From Primula veris (taxonomy: Eukaryota > Streptophyta > Magnoliopsida > Ericales > Primulaceae), in NCBI GenBank assembly GCA_963682055.1, contig OY821745.1, positions 7,013,501 through 7,077,500 on the forward strand: DNA of 64,000 bases, in the 5' to 3' direction. Below are positions 34,200-46,965 of the stretch, one piece after another. Positions within the stretch are counted from its first letter, which is position 1, and each line of letters starts with the position of its first letter. The notes beneath the pieces are model-generated. The model had not been told where the DNA came from and did no database searches. It saw only the letters and a program-made list of their open reading frames with translations. A program made the position numbers and the translations under genes.

Positions 34200-34555
34200 T
34201 CAGTTTCTATATAGTAACTATTAAAATTCTGTTACTAAATTTTAAGTGCAAGAGTAAAAGTTGTTAACATGGTATTTACCGACTAAAATTTGGTAGTTAG
34301 TAATCAATTAGTATGTAACAAATGATAAAATAGTAGTAACTAATTAGTTAGTAAATTACTAACTGCCGAAATTGAAGTTACTATTCAGTTATTATTTACC
34401 AACTGAAAAGTGTAAGTTACCGGTTAGTTACTATTTAGCAACTAACAATGTTATGGTTACAAATTAGTTGATAAGTCATAAAAATATGAAATTTTAGTTA
34501 GGGATTAGTAACTACCAACTAAGTTAGAATTGTTAAAATATAGACTACCACAAGC
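34200..34555. mobile_element. Diverged relative of the CACTA terminus at 1-253
   Basis: Shares the same order of motifs as 1-240: TTAGTTAGTAAAT, TATTTACCAACTGAAAA, GTTACAAATTAGTT, AAAAATATGAAATTT, then ACTACCAACTAAGTTAGAATT. The CACTA terminus itself is lost. Non-coding. Confidence 0.6.
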
Positions 34556-35169
34556 CGAACCCGAACGCCTAGTATGTTCCTGCTTAGTTTCACTGTAGTT
34601 TTGTTTTTTTAGTATAATTATCATTCGAGGTGGTGAAAGAGGACCCATAAAATCATGAAGATCATTCCCAAATCTAAGTTAATTAGTTTACAACATATAT
34701 AATTAGTAATTAGTTAATATTCATTTATTAAAATTTAATGACACTCCGTTACCAATGGTTTTCAAAAGGTTGTCTAGTGCTATCTTGATATTTTCTTATA
34801 GCGCATGTCACTACACGTTCTAACATGTCCAAATTTGCCAAATGCACATATATAGGAGAACTGGGAACGTGATCGCCCTCTACGTATTTATATCTAGTTC
34901 ATTCCGCGACTGCATGCAAGGGTATATTAATATTGGGTGAAAGTTACATCTATAATATATGTGCATGTTACAATATCGTACTTCATTTCCTGGTAACCAT
35001 GCAGTATGTTTTATAGGACTCAACAAAACCACATTGATATATATAGTACTGCAATATCTTAGTTATAATTAGAATACACCTACTCCATCTCATCTAATCT
35101 CTTGGTATTCTTTTGCCTCCTAGTCCTAGTCCTAGATATATAACCAGCTCCATTATGGCTTGTTTAAAC

Positions 35170-35178
35170 TATAAATAC
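35170..35178 (+). promoter_or_regulatory. TATA box of the dirigent gene
   Basis: CTATAAATA about 75 bp before the ATG, followed by an A/C-rich leader, is the usual plant arrangement. Confidence 0.65.
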
Positions 35179-35251
35179 ACAAGTTTAACAATTCAAATCC
35201 AGCAACATAATCACATTTCTTATCTACCAAGTCCTAACAACGCATTTCAAA

Positions 35252-36731
35252 ATGGCCAAGAAAATTAGCATAACTATCTATATATTTTTGCTAGTAGTTA
35301 TCACCGTAGGACACACAACATCGGCTCGTATCCTCGACGAGGTTAACCCACAAACTGTCCAAGCCGATTCCCCAGACGATATAGAACAGCCACCTGTTGA
35401 TACTACGTTACAAAGTGACCAAATTCCTGCTGCTGACGTGGCGCCACCTGTAGTCGTTCCTGATGTGGAACCACCCGTCGTTCCTGATGTGACGCCAACC
35501 TCAACCCCAGTTGCTGACATGGCACCACATGTTGCTGACGTGGCACCGCATGTTGCTGATGTGGCACCACCTGTTGCTGACGTGGAACCACCTGTTGCTG
35601 ACGTGGAACCACCTGTTGCTGACGTGGAACCACCTGTTGCTGAAGTGTCAGGACAACCTCAGCTATCATTCTTTATGCATGATATATTGGGAGGAACTCA
35701 CCCATCAGGTCGAGTGGTCACTGGAATAGTAGCAAATTCCGACGTGAACAACCTTCCGTTTTCAAAAAGCAACAACCAAGTCTTCCCAATCAATGGAGGT
35801 GTCCCGCTAAATACCGTTAATGGAATTATCAACAATAACAATGCCCCTTTCCTAGTTGGTCTAAACGGATCTCCAACTAACACTGTCGTTCAAAATAACG
35901 GCAATAACAACATCGTCAATAACAACGGTAATTTTAACTTAGTAGGGATATCTTTTTAATCATTTGCCTTTTTCTATGCACTCAATTTTTGGTAGAGAGT
36001 AGAGACTCAGACTTATTTTATGTTAACAAACTTTATGAAGGCTAATTATGCAGTTCAGCTTTTTCCTTCATGATCCTGGTTTTAATTTCTTGTAATTGTA
36101 ATGGAACAAGAAAGCAAAATGCCTGAAATTTTCCGAAAACATGCTGTAAGTTCAAAGAAGATCAAAAATTGATTAGATGCCTAAAAATTAGCCTGATTGA
36201 ACCCATGACTTTAGCACATATACCATTTTAAGTTATTATTTTAACTAAAAAAAACTCCATTTGGCAGTAGAAACAACTTCTTAACTAATTTTGCAATCTT
36301 TTCCAACAGGTAACAGCTTGCCCTTTGTCTCTGCGGGCCAGCTCCCAACCGGTCTAACCCTCCAACAGCTCATGTTTGGTTCAATCACAGTGGTCGATAA
36401 CGAGATCACAGAGGGTCACGAGCTAGGCTCAGCAGTGTTAGGCAAGGTTCAAGGGTTTTACCTCTCAAGCTCTTTGGACGGAACGAGCCACACTCTTGTT
36501 TTGACTGCGTTGTTTCATGCTGGAGGAGAACACGACGTGGACGATACTGTTAGTTTTTTTGGTATACATAGGACTGGCTCGCCGGTTTCTGAGATTGCTG
36601 TGATTGGTGGGACTGGCAAATTTGAGGATGCTACGGGTTATGCCACAATTGAGGCACTTCCGCAACATGATCAGCACACTACTGATGGTGTTGAAACAAT
36701 TACACAGTTTAACGTTTACCTCACAGCTTAA
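35252..36731 (+). CDS. Dirigent protein, ESB1/DIR10 type
   Basis: Two exons, 35252-35927 and 36310-36731, encode 365 residues with a split Gly codon at the junction. A signal peptide (about 1-25) is followed by a Pro/Val/Asp-rich repeat region (about 47-132) with copies of the heptad VADVEPP, then the dirigent domain from about residue 138 (LSFFMHDILGG). Within the domain an Asn-rich insert spans roughly 190-235; the second exon carries TVVDNEITEGHELGS, VQGFYLSSSLDGTS, SFFGIHRTGSP and AVIGGTGKF. Dirigent proteins steer stereoselective coupling of phenoxy radicals. The ESB1/DIR10 type, with this N-terminal repeat and Asn-rich insert, acts in lignin deposition in the root Casparian strip. Intact; family call firm, orthology inferred. 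Confidence 0.9.
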
Positions 36732-39700
36732 AGTTTTTGTTTTTGTTTTCTCCGTGGGGGTTGATTTGTCATTTTTCTTTTGGATTAGTTTATAATGTTG
36801 GCGTGAATCGTGATGTACTATCACTTATGTATGTATGCTTGGGTGAATACATACACAGAGCTTCGCTTGTTAATTTTATGTTTCTTCAAATTGTAAGCCT
36901 CTAGTGACTTGCATAGCTAAAAACGAAGAATGAATGGCTCGTTATTAACGTATAAAAATCTGATTGGTTTTTCAACACTCTTCAGATAGAATATTAAAAG
37001 TGGACTCGGAGTTAATTTTTAATCCTTACAAGCACTGTCCAAAAACACTTGTTCGGAAGCAAGAAAAACTTGCTAGGAAACAAAAAAAAACTCAATTAAA
37101 AGCTTGAAAACACTCGCTTTCCTGATTTTTATCGAAGCTTTCACTTGCTGTGCTTTGCTTTTTGAAACATTGCTTAATAGTTATAAAGCTTCTCTCTAAA
37201 CTCGTTTCAGGAGAAAAGCTAAGTAATTTATGCTCACCTAGTCATGCTATTAAACCCTGCACTTTTCTTGGCTATCTTTTTCTATATAAGCAGAGTTAAA
37301 ACTTGAATGCCATATTCTTCTTTACTTCCACGACAACTTTCTTAAGATAATATGCCATTAATCTTGCATCGTAGTCCCAAATAAGTTCTCCTTTCACTTT
37401 ATGCTTTCACTTGATCCACAAGAGCTTAAAATTAATTAACTGACTTAAAAGGAGTACTTATCTGAATATTACCTTTCAGTGTAAAGTAAAATACCAATTT
37501 TTGTAATTATCTAACCTAAGTAGAAAAAAAGAATAAACCAATTTTTTTCACATATGCTCATTATCAGGAAACTCGCTTCCCTTTTATAAAAATTGGGCAA
37601 TACCTCAACCATACAATTGAACAAATCTAATTACCAAAACATATAACATCAAAACTAACTGATTAACAAATTAAAAAAATATAAAAATATAAAAATAAAA
37701 AATATTAATATTTTATTTTTAAAAATAAGTATATTTTTTTTAAAAAATAAAAATAAAAATAAAATATTTCTTTTAGAGAAATACCAAAATATGCATACCT
37801 AAAGATATGCACACTTTTTGAAGTTTTATAAAAAATAATCTAAAAAAATAATATTTTCTTATAAAAAATAACACATTTTGAAGTATGCATATCTACAAGT
37901 ATGCGCACATACCTACAAGTATACGCACTTTTTGAAGTGTGCATACCTACGGGTGCAGGTACTTTTTTAAAAAAATTATAAAAAAGAATTTGTTGTGTGA
38001 CAACTATTAATAAACTATCGACATAACAAGAAATGTATGAAAATAGTGCAAAATATTATTATTCAAGTATAAATGTGCGTGTTCAAGTATGAACACTCCA
38101 AACCCTTTATATACTACAACCGTACAGGGTGGAACAAGTTATTGTATTAAGTAAATCTAGAAAGTCAAAGGTAACACTTGACTATATATGAATGTATAAC
38201 CACATAATGTATCACAACACTCCTCATTGGGTGTATAACCATGTTTCAAGCTCTCTGGTCATTTGCTCTCTCTCCGTACATCTATTGTTATGTCGATAGT
38301 TTGCTAATAGTTTACACACAACACGTTATCGACCCGATTCTTGACGGAGTAAAAAAATGTATGAAGAGAGATCAAAATATTCTTATTCAAGTATAAAAAC
38401 TCTGACCAATTTATATAGTGAAATGGTGAAACAAGTTATACGTATCAAGAAAATATAGAAAGATAGAAGTCTTAACACTTAATACCATATATGAATATAG
38501 ATAACCACATAATGTATCACAATAGAATTATTATTTTTATAAAAAAATATTATTAGTTTTATGAAAAAATGTTATTATTTTTATGAAAAAATATTAAGTA
38601 TATCACAACAGAATATAGATAACCACATAATGTATCACAACAGAATTATTATTTTTATAAAAATAATAAATTTTTTATGAAAAAATGTTATTATTTTTAT
38701 GAAAATTTATTATTATTTTTTTAAAATAACACTTTTTCAAGTGTGCATACCTACAAAAATGCACGCACTTTTTAAAGTTTTTTTTTAATTTGTTATTAAT
38801 ATTTTTGAAATTTTCACTCTTATTAGTTAGTTAGTTGTACCATAAAAATCAAGTTCCTTGTTTCTTGCTTCTCGATTTATGTTTCCACTTTCCATTATTT
38901 TTAAGTATACATTATTTGAATAATTTCATAATTATTGTGTTTCACGGTTTCGTTTCCGAGCCAGTAACTATGGACTATCTGGTAATAACAAACCGCCTAT
39001 ATTTCACTTTTCTCCTCAACTGGTCGAGAAGTTGTCTATAATCTTCCAAAATGACTCATCCGAAATTCGAATCTATTCCGTTACATGAGTTTGGTGGTAT
39101 TTACATAAAAATGATTGTCCGAGAATCATCACAACAAGTAGTGAAAAACTAAGAATGAACTTTGGTGTAAGCTGTTAATTTCTTTTAACATTCGTAATAA
39201 TTTAAGAGCTTCTATTAGTTAGTACAAAACCGCTTTTATCCCGAGTCTACATTGCGGGTCCAAATCTAGCAAAATCTCTCTTACTTGACGACACTAAAAA
39301 ATTCGGGAAAAAATTATTTATTACATTTGAACCTCTATTTTTATTTTTAATTAAATCCCCACCTATCTAATTTCATCCAATTATAGGACTTGTATTGAAC
39401 AAAGATTACATTAGTATTTTTTTCACTTATATTACATAGCGAAATGCAATTGCATCAAAATTCGTTAAGAAAAATCTTCAAGTGTAAGATATAATAACAA
39501 CAGTTTTGTCGATTTATGATATCGGACCGCTAATTGAATGAAATTTGATAAGTTAGGACTTGAATCGATAAAACTTACATGTTGAGTAGTAAAATAGTAA
39601 AAGTAATTGTATATATTACCAGAGGCGGATCATGAGTCCAAACGAATAGGGGACGGAATTAACAAAGTTTTGATTTTTTTAATGTGTAATTTTTGTCCTA

Positions 39701-40306
39701 AAATCCATCGGAATGTATGTAGTAAAAATATAGAATAGAGTAAACGTAATGGATAAAGTTTTGTATAAGCGGTATAGTTTAAAAAAAACGAAGGTAAAAA
39801 GATTCGAACTCATGACCTTTAACACTTAAAACAAATATTTATCCACTAGGATAGGACTATAAATTTAAATACAATTATATTAGATATTATATATTTAAAA
39901 GAGTTATATGTCTAAATACTTAAAAAAAAATCGGAAAAAATTATTTTGTTAATTCTTGCTGCATTGTACTAAAGAGCTTATTTTATGAAATTATATGAAT
40001 GCAGTTGGTAAAATTTGAAACATTCGGACCAAATTAAAAAAGAAGCAAAACCTACAATCAGACTAAATTGCTAAAATCCAAAACTTGGGGGTTGTATTGA
40101 AATTTTCCCAATTATTAGCTCATCTTCTTCGTCAATACCAAACCTCTCTCTCTCTCTATCTCTCTCTCTCTCAACTATCTCCCGGGAGAGAAGCGGAGAA
40201 ACCCACTTGCAGGCCAATTATCTAATTACAAGGATATTTTTATTACTTATTTTCTACGAATATTTATACGAAATAGAAGGGTTATTAAATAATTAGAAGA
40301 AAATAA
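36732..40306. other. Intergenic, repeat-rich, no gene
   Basis: Very AT-rich, with A/T runs near 37670-37770 and 38520-38710. The motif AAGTGTGCATACCTAC recurs near 37930 and 38740. A segment near 39619-39905 (AGAGGCGGATCATGAG... ATCCACTAGGATAGGAC) looks like a short dispersed repeat. CT runs occur just upstream of the CPP1-like gene (40140-40175). Confidence 0.5.
38020..38530. repeat. Diverged tandem repeat, about 315-bp period, LTR-like
   Basis: Two copies (about 38035-38215 and 38355-38525) share ATGTATGAA, TTATTCAAGTATAAA, TGGAACAAGTTAT / TGAAACAAGTTAT and ACCACATAATGTATCACAA. The text between them (CACTCCTCATTGGGTG) recalls copia leader/LTR sequence, but no coding remnant is attached. 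Confidence 0.5.
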
Positions 40307-43300
40307 ATGGCAACTCTTCTTCTCCCTATCCCAACTCTCTCTCCCCCTCTTATCTCCCGCAAATTGTAATTTTCTCTCTCTATATCTATATCTATATCTG
40401 TATCTATATCGTATAAATATCTATATACTTACATATTATCAATTTATAACTCATATGTTTACATAGTGTTTTGTTCTAGTTTAAACTGGGGTTTTGTCAG
40501 TTTATTATTATTTTATTGGGGGGTATTTTATATTTATTATCCACTTTTTTTGTTACTAATTTGGGTTTCTTTTGCAAGAATGTAATTGTATGAAACTGAA
40601 GCTTACAGTACTATATATATCTATATATATATACATACATTTATGAAGTAATTATCAATTTATAACTCATAAGTTCACATGTTGTTTTGTTCTAGTTTGA
40701 ATTAGGATTATGTCGGTTTTTATTATAATTTTTATATGAAATTTGTTGGATTTTTTTGTCTCTTAATTTAAGTGTTTTTAAAAGCAAAAACTGAATTCAA
40801 GCTTTTTTGCAATAGCCATTCTAAAAGAGCAGAAAACGTAAGCTTTTAGGGCCCAAAATGCGTAAAATCTTAACCTTTGAATCGAACTTTTATTGAACTT
40901 TGAATCGAGATTTTTTAGAGTAAAAGATGTATTTGATTGTGTTTCAGCTCAATTAATAAAGGTAATTTGAAGAGGTCTGTCAAGTTAAGGCCGGTTTTCA
41001 GGCCCCCTAAATGCAATGCAGTGGATACACCTTTTGAAGGTATTGATATATTCGTATTTTGATTAATTTTTTCTCTTTTTTTTTTGCTTGTTAGTTTTCT
41101 TTTTGGTCACTTAGCTGCTTGGTAAGTGGATTTATGAGCTGTTTCTAAATAATTTTATGTTGTGCCCTTAGATAAATAAACAGATTGAAACCTGTTTTAT
41201 AGTTCAACTTCGTCTTTGCGGTTGAAAAATAATGAGCAACTATATATCTTAACCACAACCTCATTCGGGAGTTTTCGTTTTATTAAGGTTTTAGGGAAAG
41301 AACTAGGTGGAGACAGTCGGAGGCTCCCCCCAATTTTGCTTAAAACTGATGAAACAGTTAATTTTTTTCCTGTGTATTTTAATTAAAACCTTCAAGAATT
41401 AGTGTTTCAGCTCTCCATTTACCAAAAGTAGCGTTTCAGCCCCTCCCCTTTAAAGTTCCTGGTTCCGTCCCTGGTGCTTACCATCGACATTTATTGTTCT
41501 TTTGAAAAAAATTGTGGAAATTGTAGTTCTCACGAGCTCATTTTATTTTCCACTGTTGATGAGTAAGATACTGTATGGAAGAAATATTCTATCCTAAGAA
41601 AATTTTACAACCAAGAATGTAAACCAAGAAAGTATGTCCAAAGTTATACATGCTGCTTGTCTCGGAATTATCAGCTCTTTTTTTATTTATGTGTTGCTTA
41701 TCACCGTACAATCTGTACATGAATTTCTGTTCTTCGGTTGGCTGAAACCATGTCCTTCGATTGAAAATTAAATAGTACGATCATTATCTTGAAAGGTACA
41801 GTTTTGAAGAGGAAGGGAAAATTTTGAAGCGGACTAAGGGTTAATAACTTAATATCATTGTCTTTTGGGGTTAAAAGATGCAAATATCTTTCTACAAACA
41901 CTATTCTATGGTTCTACCTGATAGTTTTGAGTTATTGGGGTTAGGCTTACATTTTATCTTATAAGTGTCTAGCCATTTGCATTTAACTGTTTTTCCGATT
42001 AAAGGTTTTGAAGTCAATAGTGTTGACTTTTACTTTTGTCAGTTTTCTACTACTGAGAAAGTTATGAACTACACTTGCAAGGGAAAACATAACCTTTACC
42101 GAGAAGGTTTTGGAAGAAAGTAAACTAATAAGTAAAAGACCATCTTTACAAAACAAAAAAACAAGAGAACCCTATACACCGACTCATCTAAACTTACACA
42201 CTAGATTACCAGCATCCTGAAATCAACAAAATAAGATAATAAAACAGAAGGCAACTTTGGAAAATCTGTCTTCTTTGCTACTTTGAAAGCCTTTTCAGTA
42301 CCAAGTTTCTTAGCTTCAATCAGAAATCCTTGTCAAATTTTTTGGAAAAAAGCACATCAATTGAGGAATGACAGGAGAAATCCTGAGAAATTGAAAGAGA
42401 AACAGTTGCATAGTCTTCTTCATGTTTTATTTATAAGCCAGTTGCATAGTGAGGACTTGTTTTTTTTAAATGGGTTTTTGTTTTTGCAATTTTATCGTGT
42501 TCTTTATTCGAACTTGCCCTGGTCTCTTACTTAAAATTGTTTTTTTTTAATTTCTTTGTAGGCAAAGTTCCAAAATTTCCTCGAGTAAATGTTTGGGACC
42601 CTTATAAACGCCTTGGTGTTACCAGAGATGCTTCTGAAGAAGAAATCTGGGGTTCTCGCAACTTTCTCTTGGATCAATATGCTGCCCATGAAAGAAGTGC
42701 AGAATCGATAGAAGCTGCTTTTGAGAAAATACTGATAGCAAGTTTCATCAATAGGAGAAAAACAAAGTTCAATATGAAAACGAAATTGAAAGAAAAAGTA
42801 GAGGAGTCTCCCCCTTGGGTCAAGAACTTGCTTAGCTTTGTCGAACTACCCCCTACTGTTATTATTCTTCGAAGATTGTTTCTTTTCTCATTCATGGCTG
42901 GTTGGAGTATCATGAACTCAACTGAAACTGGACCTGCTTTCCAGGTTTCCACATTCTCTCTCGACTTTTGTTCCCTACTAGGCTACTGACCTTGTTTGGT
43001 TGCATATTTTAAGCTTGTTTTTTGGCTATTTGCGTAAAAGCTGAACTGCATTTTGATTGATCATTTAAAAAGCTCGTCTTCTCTGTTTTTTTAGTTTGAA
43101 GCTAGACACAGAGGAGGAACCTACTTTTTTTTTTTTAAAATCTCAATAGTTTCTTCTAGTTTGCTTAAAAACTTCAATCAAATGAGCTCTGTGTTGTCTC
43201 ATTAGACATGAATCTTTGCTGTCCTTTTTTTCCGTATTTGCTAAACTGAATTCAACTAACACGGTAGTTTTACTCTTCACATGCTAGCTCCAATATAAAT

Positions 43301-44798
43301 GGCTTTTTTAAATTGGTGATTCTTCTAGCCGCCATTGAACTCTTTAGAACCACAAAAGTCAAATTAATAGGATATGTTGTCAAGAGGAACCGAGACCATT
43401 CCCAGACTGGCAGTTTTACGATTCACATGCTAGCTCTTGATATGTTTCCTTTACATTGGTGATTTCTTTTGGCTGCCATCGTACTCTTTTGTCTTTAGTA
43501 ACACAAAATGCAATTACTTGAATATGTTGTTATGAGGAACCCAGACCATTCACAGATAAGCCCAACGCAATAATGTTAAATCCAAGCAAATTTTGGGGTG
43601 ATCTTTTGTTTTATATATTCAACAAAAGTAAATGATTGCAATTGAAATAAAAAGATAAAAGCTGAGAACACCCGAAACACAAATTACACTTGTTACTAGT
43701 CTTAAATGCAAAAGCTATTTTCATATGTCTAAATAATTTTATAATAATAGGCCATATTAGATCGTCATAAGAACCATAAGGAATAGAAAGCTCCCCATTC
43801 ATAGGAACTAAAGAGAACTAATCTCCTACTACTGTTAAGTACGTTATAGTTGTATGACTTGTTACTTTTTGTAGGTAGGTTATGTTGTTACATTCTTTAA
43901 ATCGATCGAATCATCCACTTATCTGATAGGATGGACCTGGTATATGATTTATGAAATTATAATATACCTTTTAGTATATGATTCTGCTTACTGATTGCCT
44001 GATGGGGGTTGGATGTTCTCATATCATCTTATTTAGGGTTATGGACCCCTTAACTACAACCAAAACTGGACTATAATTATTAGAGATTGTAAGTAAAGTG
44101 TACCTTACAAAAGAATGTGTTGCTTGTGGGGGTGTTCTTGATGATGATCATTATTCTTAAATGGAAGTGTTTAAATTTGTAAAGTTGTCTGCTTATTAAT
44201 TCATTTATTGTTAGTTGTCAGTGAGATTCTATAAACCTTATTCTTTATTTTACGTTTAGCAAAAAAATAACTGAATGTGAAAGACTAAGGCAATTTTATG
44301 TTGAGAAACTTTTCCCTTTTTATTCTCCTTTTAGAAACAAAAATGTGACTGAGCAGCCTTCTGGATGTGAATTTTTGTAATTGATCCATCGAACTTCTAA
44401 CTATTTCACTTGATTTGAGAATAATACCCAACTTCCCTCCACTTTGTAACTAATGTTATTTCCCTTATTCAGGTGGCCATTTCTTTGGCAGCTTGCATAT
44501 ACTTCCTCAACGACAAAACGAAAAGTATAGCCAGGGCTTCAATCATCGGGTAAGTCTCCTCACAAACGAGAGAAAATTTTACTCTCTCAATCTCTGGAAC
44601 ATCCTCCTTTATCTCACTAACAAAACTGATTTTCTTCAAATTTGCAGATTTGGATCTCTGGTAGCTGGTTGGGTGTGCGGTTCAATCTTGGTACCCATGA
44701 TCCCTACAGTTATGATACATCCAACTTGGACACTTGAACTTCTAACATCGCTGGTGGCTTATGTATCTATGTTTATCGGCTGTACCTTTCTTAAGTGA
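40307..44798 (+). CDS. CPP1-like (DUF3353) chloroplast membrane protein
   Basis: Five exons, 40307-40365, 40948-41039, 42562-42944, 44473-44549 and 44648-44798, join in frame into 253 residues. The first ~45 residues are Ser/Pro/Arg-rich and low in acids, as in a chloroplast transit peptide. A J-like segment follows ([20 protein letters not shown]) without the HPD motif of true J proteins. The C-terminal half has three hydrophobic spans (near [25 protein letters not shown] and [11 protein letters not shown]), ending [21 protein letters not shown]1 is known to hold protochlorophyllide oxidoreductase at plastid membranes; this protein looks closer to the paralogue group of At3g51140, whose role is less clear. 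All splice sites are canonical. Confidence 0.85.
43262..43556 (+). repeat. Twofold tandem repeat in intron 3 of the CPP1-like gene
   Basis: Two units of about 145-150 bp share TTCACATGCTAGCTC, TTGGTGATT, AATATGTTGT and GAGGAAC...GACCATTC. Non-coding and diverged. Confidence 0.8.
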
Positions 44799-46739
44799 GG
44801 GAGTTAACTGTGTTTATCTTTCTGTTTGTCGAGATTATAAAGGTGGAATTCATAAATTTGTATACCAATTGACAAGTCCGTGAGATTAGTAACTGCTCCT
44901 TTTTTTTTTCTTTCCTTTTAGTTCCCATCATGTTGTTTAAATTGACGTTTCACCCCCATTTAGAAACTAGCTGATGGTTGGCTCTGTTATTTTTTCTGTA
45001 GCAATGTTGTACAATAGGTTAGCCCTTCCCCTCTTAGTTCGTATGATACTTGAAACTTGTAAAGAAACAAAAAGAAAACAGGCAAACACGGCCCCTTCTT
45101 TCTCTTTTTGATGTCACCGACTCACTAGTTTCGATTTTAACTTAACTTGTACATCAAAATGGTCTTAAAATTTCAAAAGAAAAGAAATAGATACTTAAAA
45201 CTAGTGTAGCACCGACTGCTCGGAATTCTTACCGTCTCATTCATGAGCAACTACCAAACAAGACACTATTGCAGCAGCTCCATGTTCTGTTTGGTAGTTG
45301 CTACGATTGGATCAAAATTCAACGATTACAATGTGCGGAAACAAAATTGGCATTTGAGTTTTTTTTGAAAATATAATGCATCTCAGACAATTTTTTTATC
45401 CCACCCAGATTTTAGCCGATACAATCCATAATAGACTGCAGTCTTGCACCAACTCTTCACCCACCCGAAAAAATATGTTTAGTTTAGTATACTGTGTGTT
45501 ACTGCTGTTTAACGATTTAGATATTTGAGTGTCAATTTTAGCAATTAAGATTCCGTTAGTCGATTGCAATTACGTCGATTGGTACTGTTAGTTCCTTAAT
45601 TGAACGAAATTTTGAAATTTGATAACTCAATTATTAAAAATGTTAGTCCAATACATAAATCGTTAAACACTCGTAATACAGTACGCTAAACGTATTTACT
45701 ACCTTCACCCACCAAACACAACTTCTAATCTATGATGATTGTTATGAGTCTTAGACTTATGATTGGCTCATTGGTGAGAGAATATTAGTTGTAGTTCATA
45801 TTTTACAATATTTTTTAAATTAAGTTTATAGGCCGAAATTTTTTTAAGTCCAGTCATTCGACTCAATAAAAAAGACCTTAAAAGTTGTTTTTAAGCTTAA
45901 AAAATAACTTATAATCTATACGGAAAAAATATTAAAATGTAAAAAATGGCTTAAAAGTTGTTTTTAAACCTAAAAAAAAGATGTTATTATCTACACGATA
46001 AAGATATCAAAGTGTAAAAAAATAACTTAAAAACTGTTTTTTTAGTGTTTTTTTTAATTATTAATTAAGAAAAAAAATATCAAAAGGTTACGAAAATAAT
46101 TTTTTTTATCGCATGTAAGATGACATACATTTAAAAATCTTATAAAAATAGTTACATATAAACAAAAATATTATTCAAAATTGATCTCCCACCAATGCGA
46201 GCCCCGGAGGAGAATATTACTCTCGTGACTAGGTAATTCATTAATTTTGACTCTAATTTAACTCATATATCTAAAATTGTCCCCCAAGTTCCAGAAAGAA
46301 CAAAAACAAATGCCCCCCTAAAAAACACATGTAGGTCACACGCATTAATGTGCACATAAGAGAAATCCGACTCTACCATGTATTCTAGTAAAAAAAAATT
46401 ACCCTTTTACCACAACACACGATAGAAAGAAGAAGAAAATGTACAAGATATAACTACATCTTTTCTGTTGTTGTTGACAGAGATGTAATTAGTTATTCGA
46501 CAAAACTTTCCGGTTCTACAAACAAACAAATAAGTTTGTCCAATGTGCTGAAAGACACAATAGGTCGCCTAATGCCTAATCCGTCCCGTCTTCTTTATCC
46601 CGTTTAATCTGCTCGACTTCTGGCTTCACATAACACCTATACTCGGGCTTAATTTCCAAATATGCTCGACTTTTAAAACACTCAGTTTGTCACTCAGACA
46701 TGATGCATGTAACAAATAAGTTTGTCATGGTGCTAGTTT
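44799..46739. other. 3' flank and intergenic
   Basis: No gene recognised. The part at 46270-46460 (GTCCCCCAAGTTCCAGAAAG... GAAAGAAGAAGAAAATGTAC) resembles 55200-55375, another shared segment of the enolase-upstream repeat family. Confidence 0.5.
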
Positions 46740-46965
46740 TGAGTCTTCTGACTTTAATTTAACTTCTACACCTCTATGAAAATGGTCCCCCAAAATCATA
46801 AAAGTAAACAAGTTCAAAACTTCCCACCAATTTTCCTACTTCTATAGTTATTAGCGTCTCCTTACAACTACCAAACCCCAGCTCTCTCTCTCTCCTTTCA
46901 TCGCCCTTCAGCGGACTTCCCTATACACACCTATACATACACACTTATATATATCTATACTTGTT
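46740..46965 (+). repeat. Detached copy of the enolase promoter/5' leader
   Basis: Matches the enolase upstream region 62630-62845: AAAATGGTCCCCCAAAATC, CAAAACTTCCCACCAA, ACCAAACCCCAGCTCTCTC, TTTCATCGCCC, CAGCGGACTT and CTATACACACCTATACATAC in the same order. The homology ends before any start codon and no enolase coding sequence follows. Confidence 0.85.

Noticed and set aside
35403..35669. Minus-strand Gln-rich frame (QQQVVPRQ repeats)
   Set aside because: Antisense of the 21-bp repeat in the dirigent exon.
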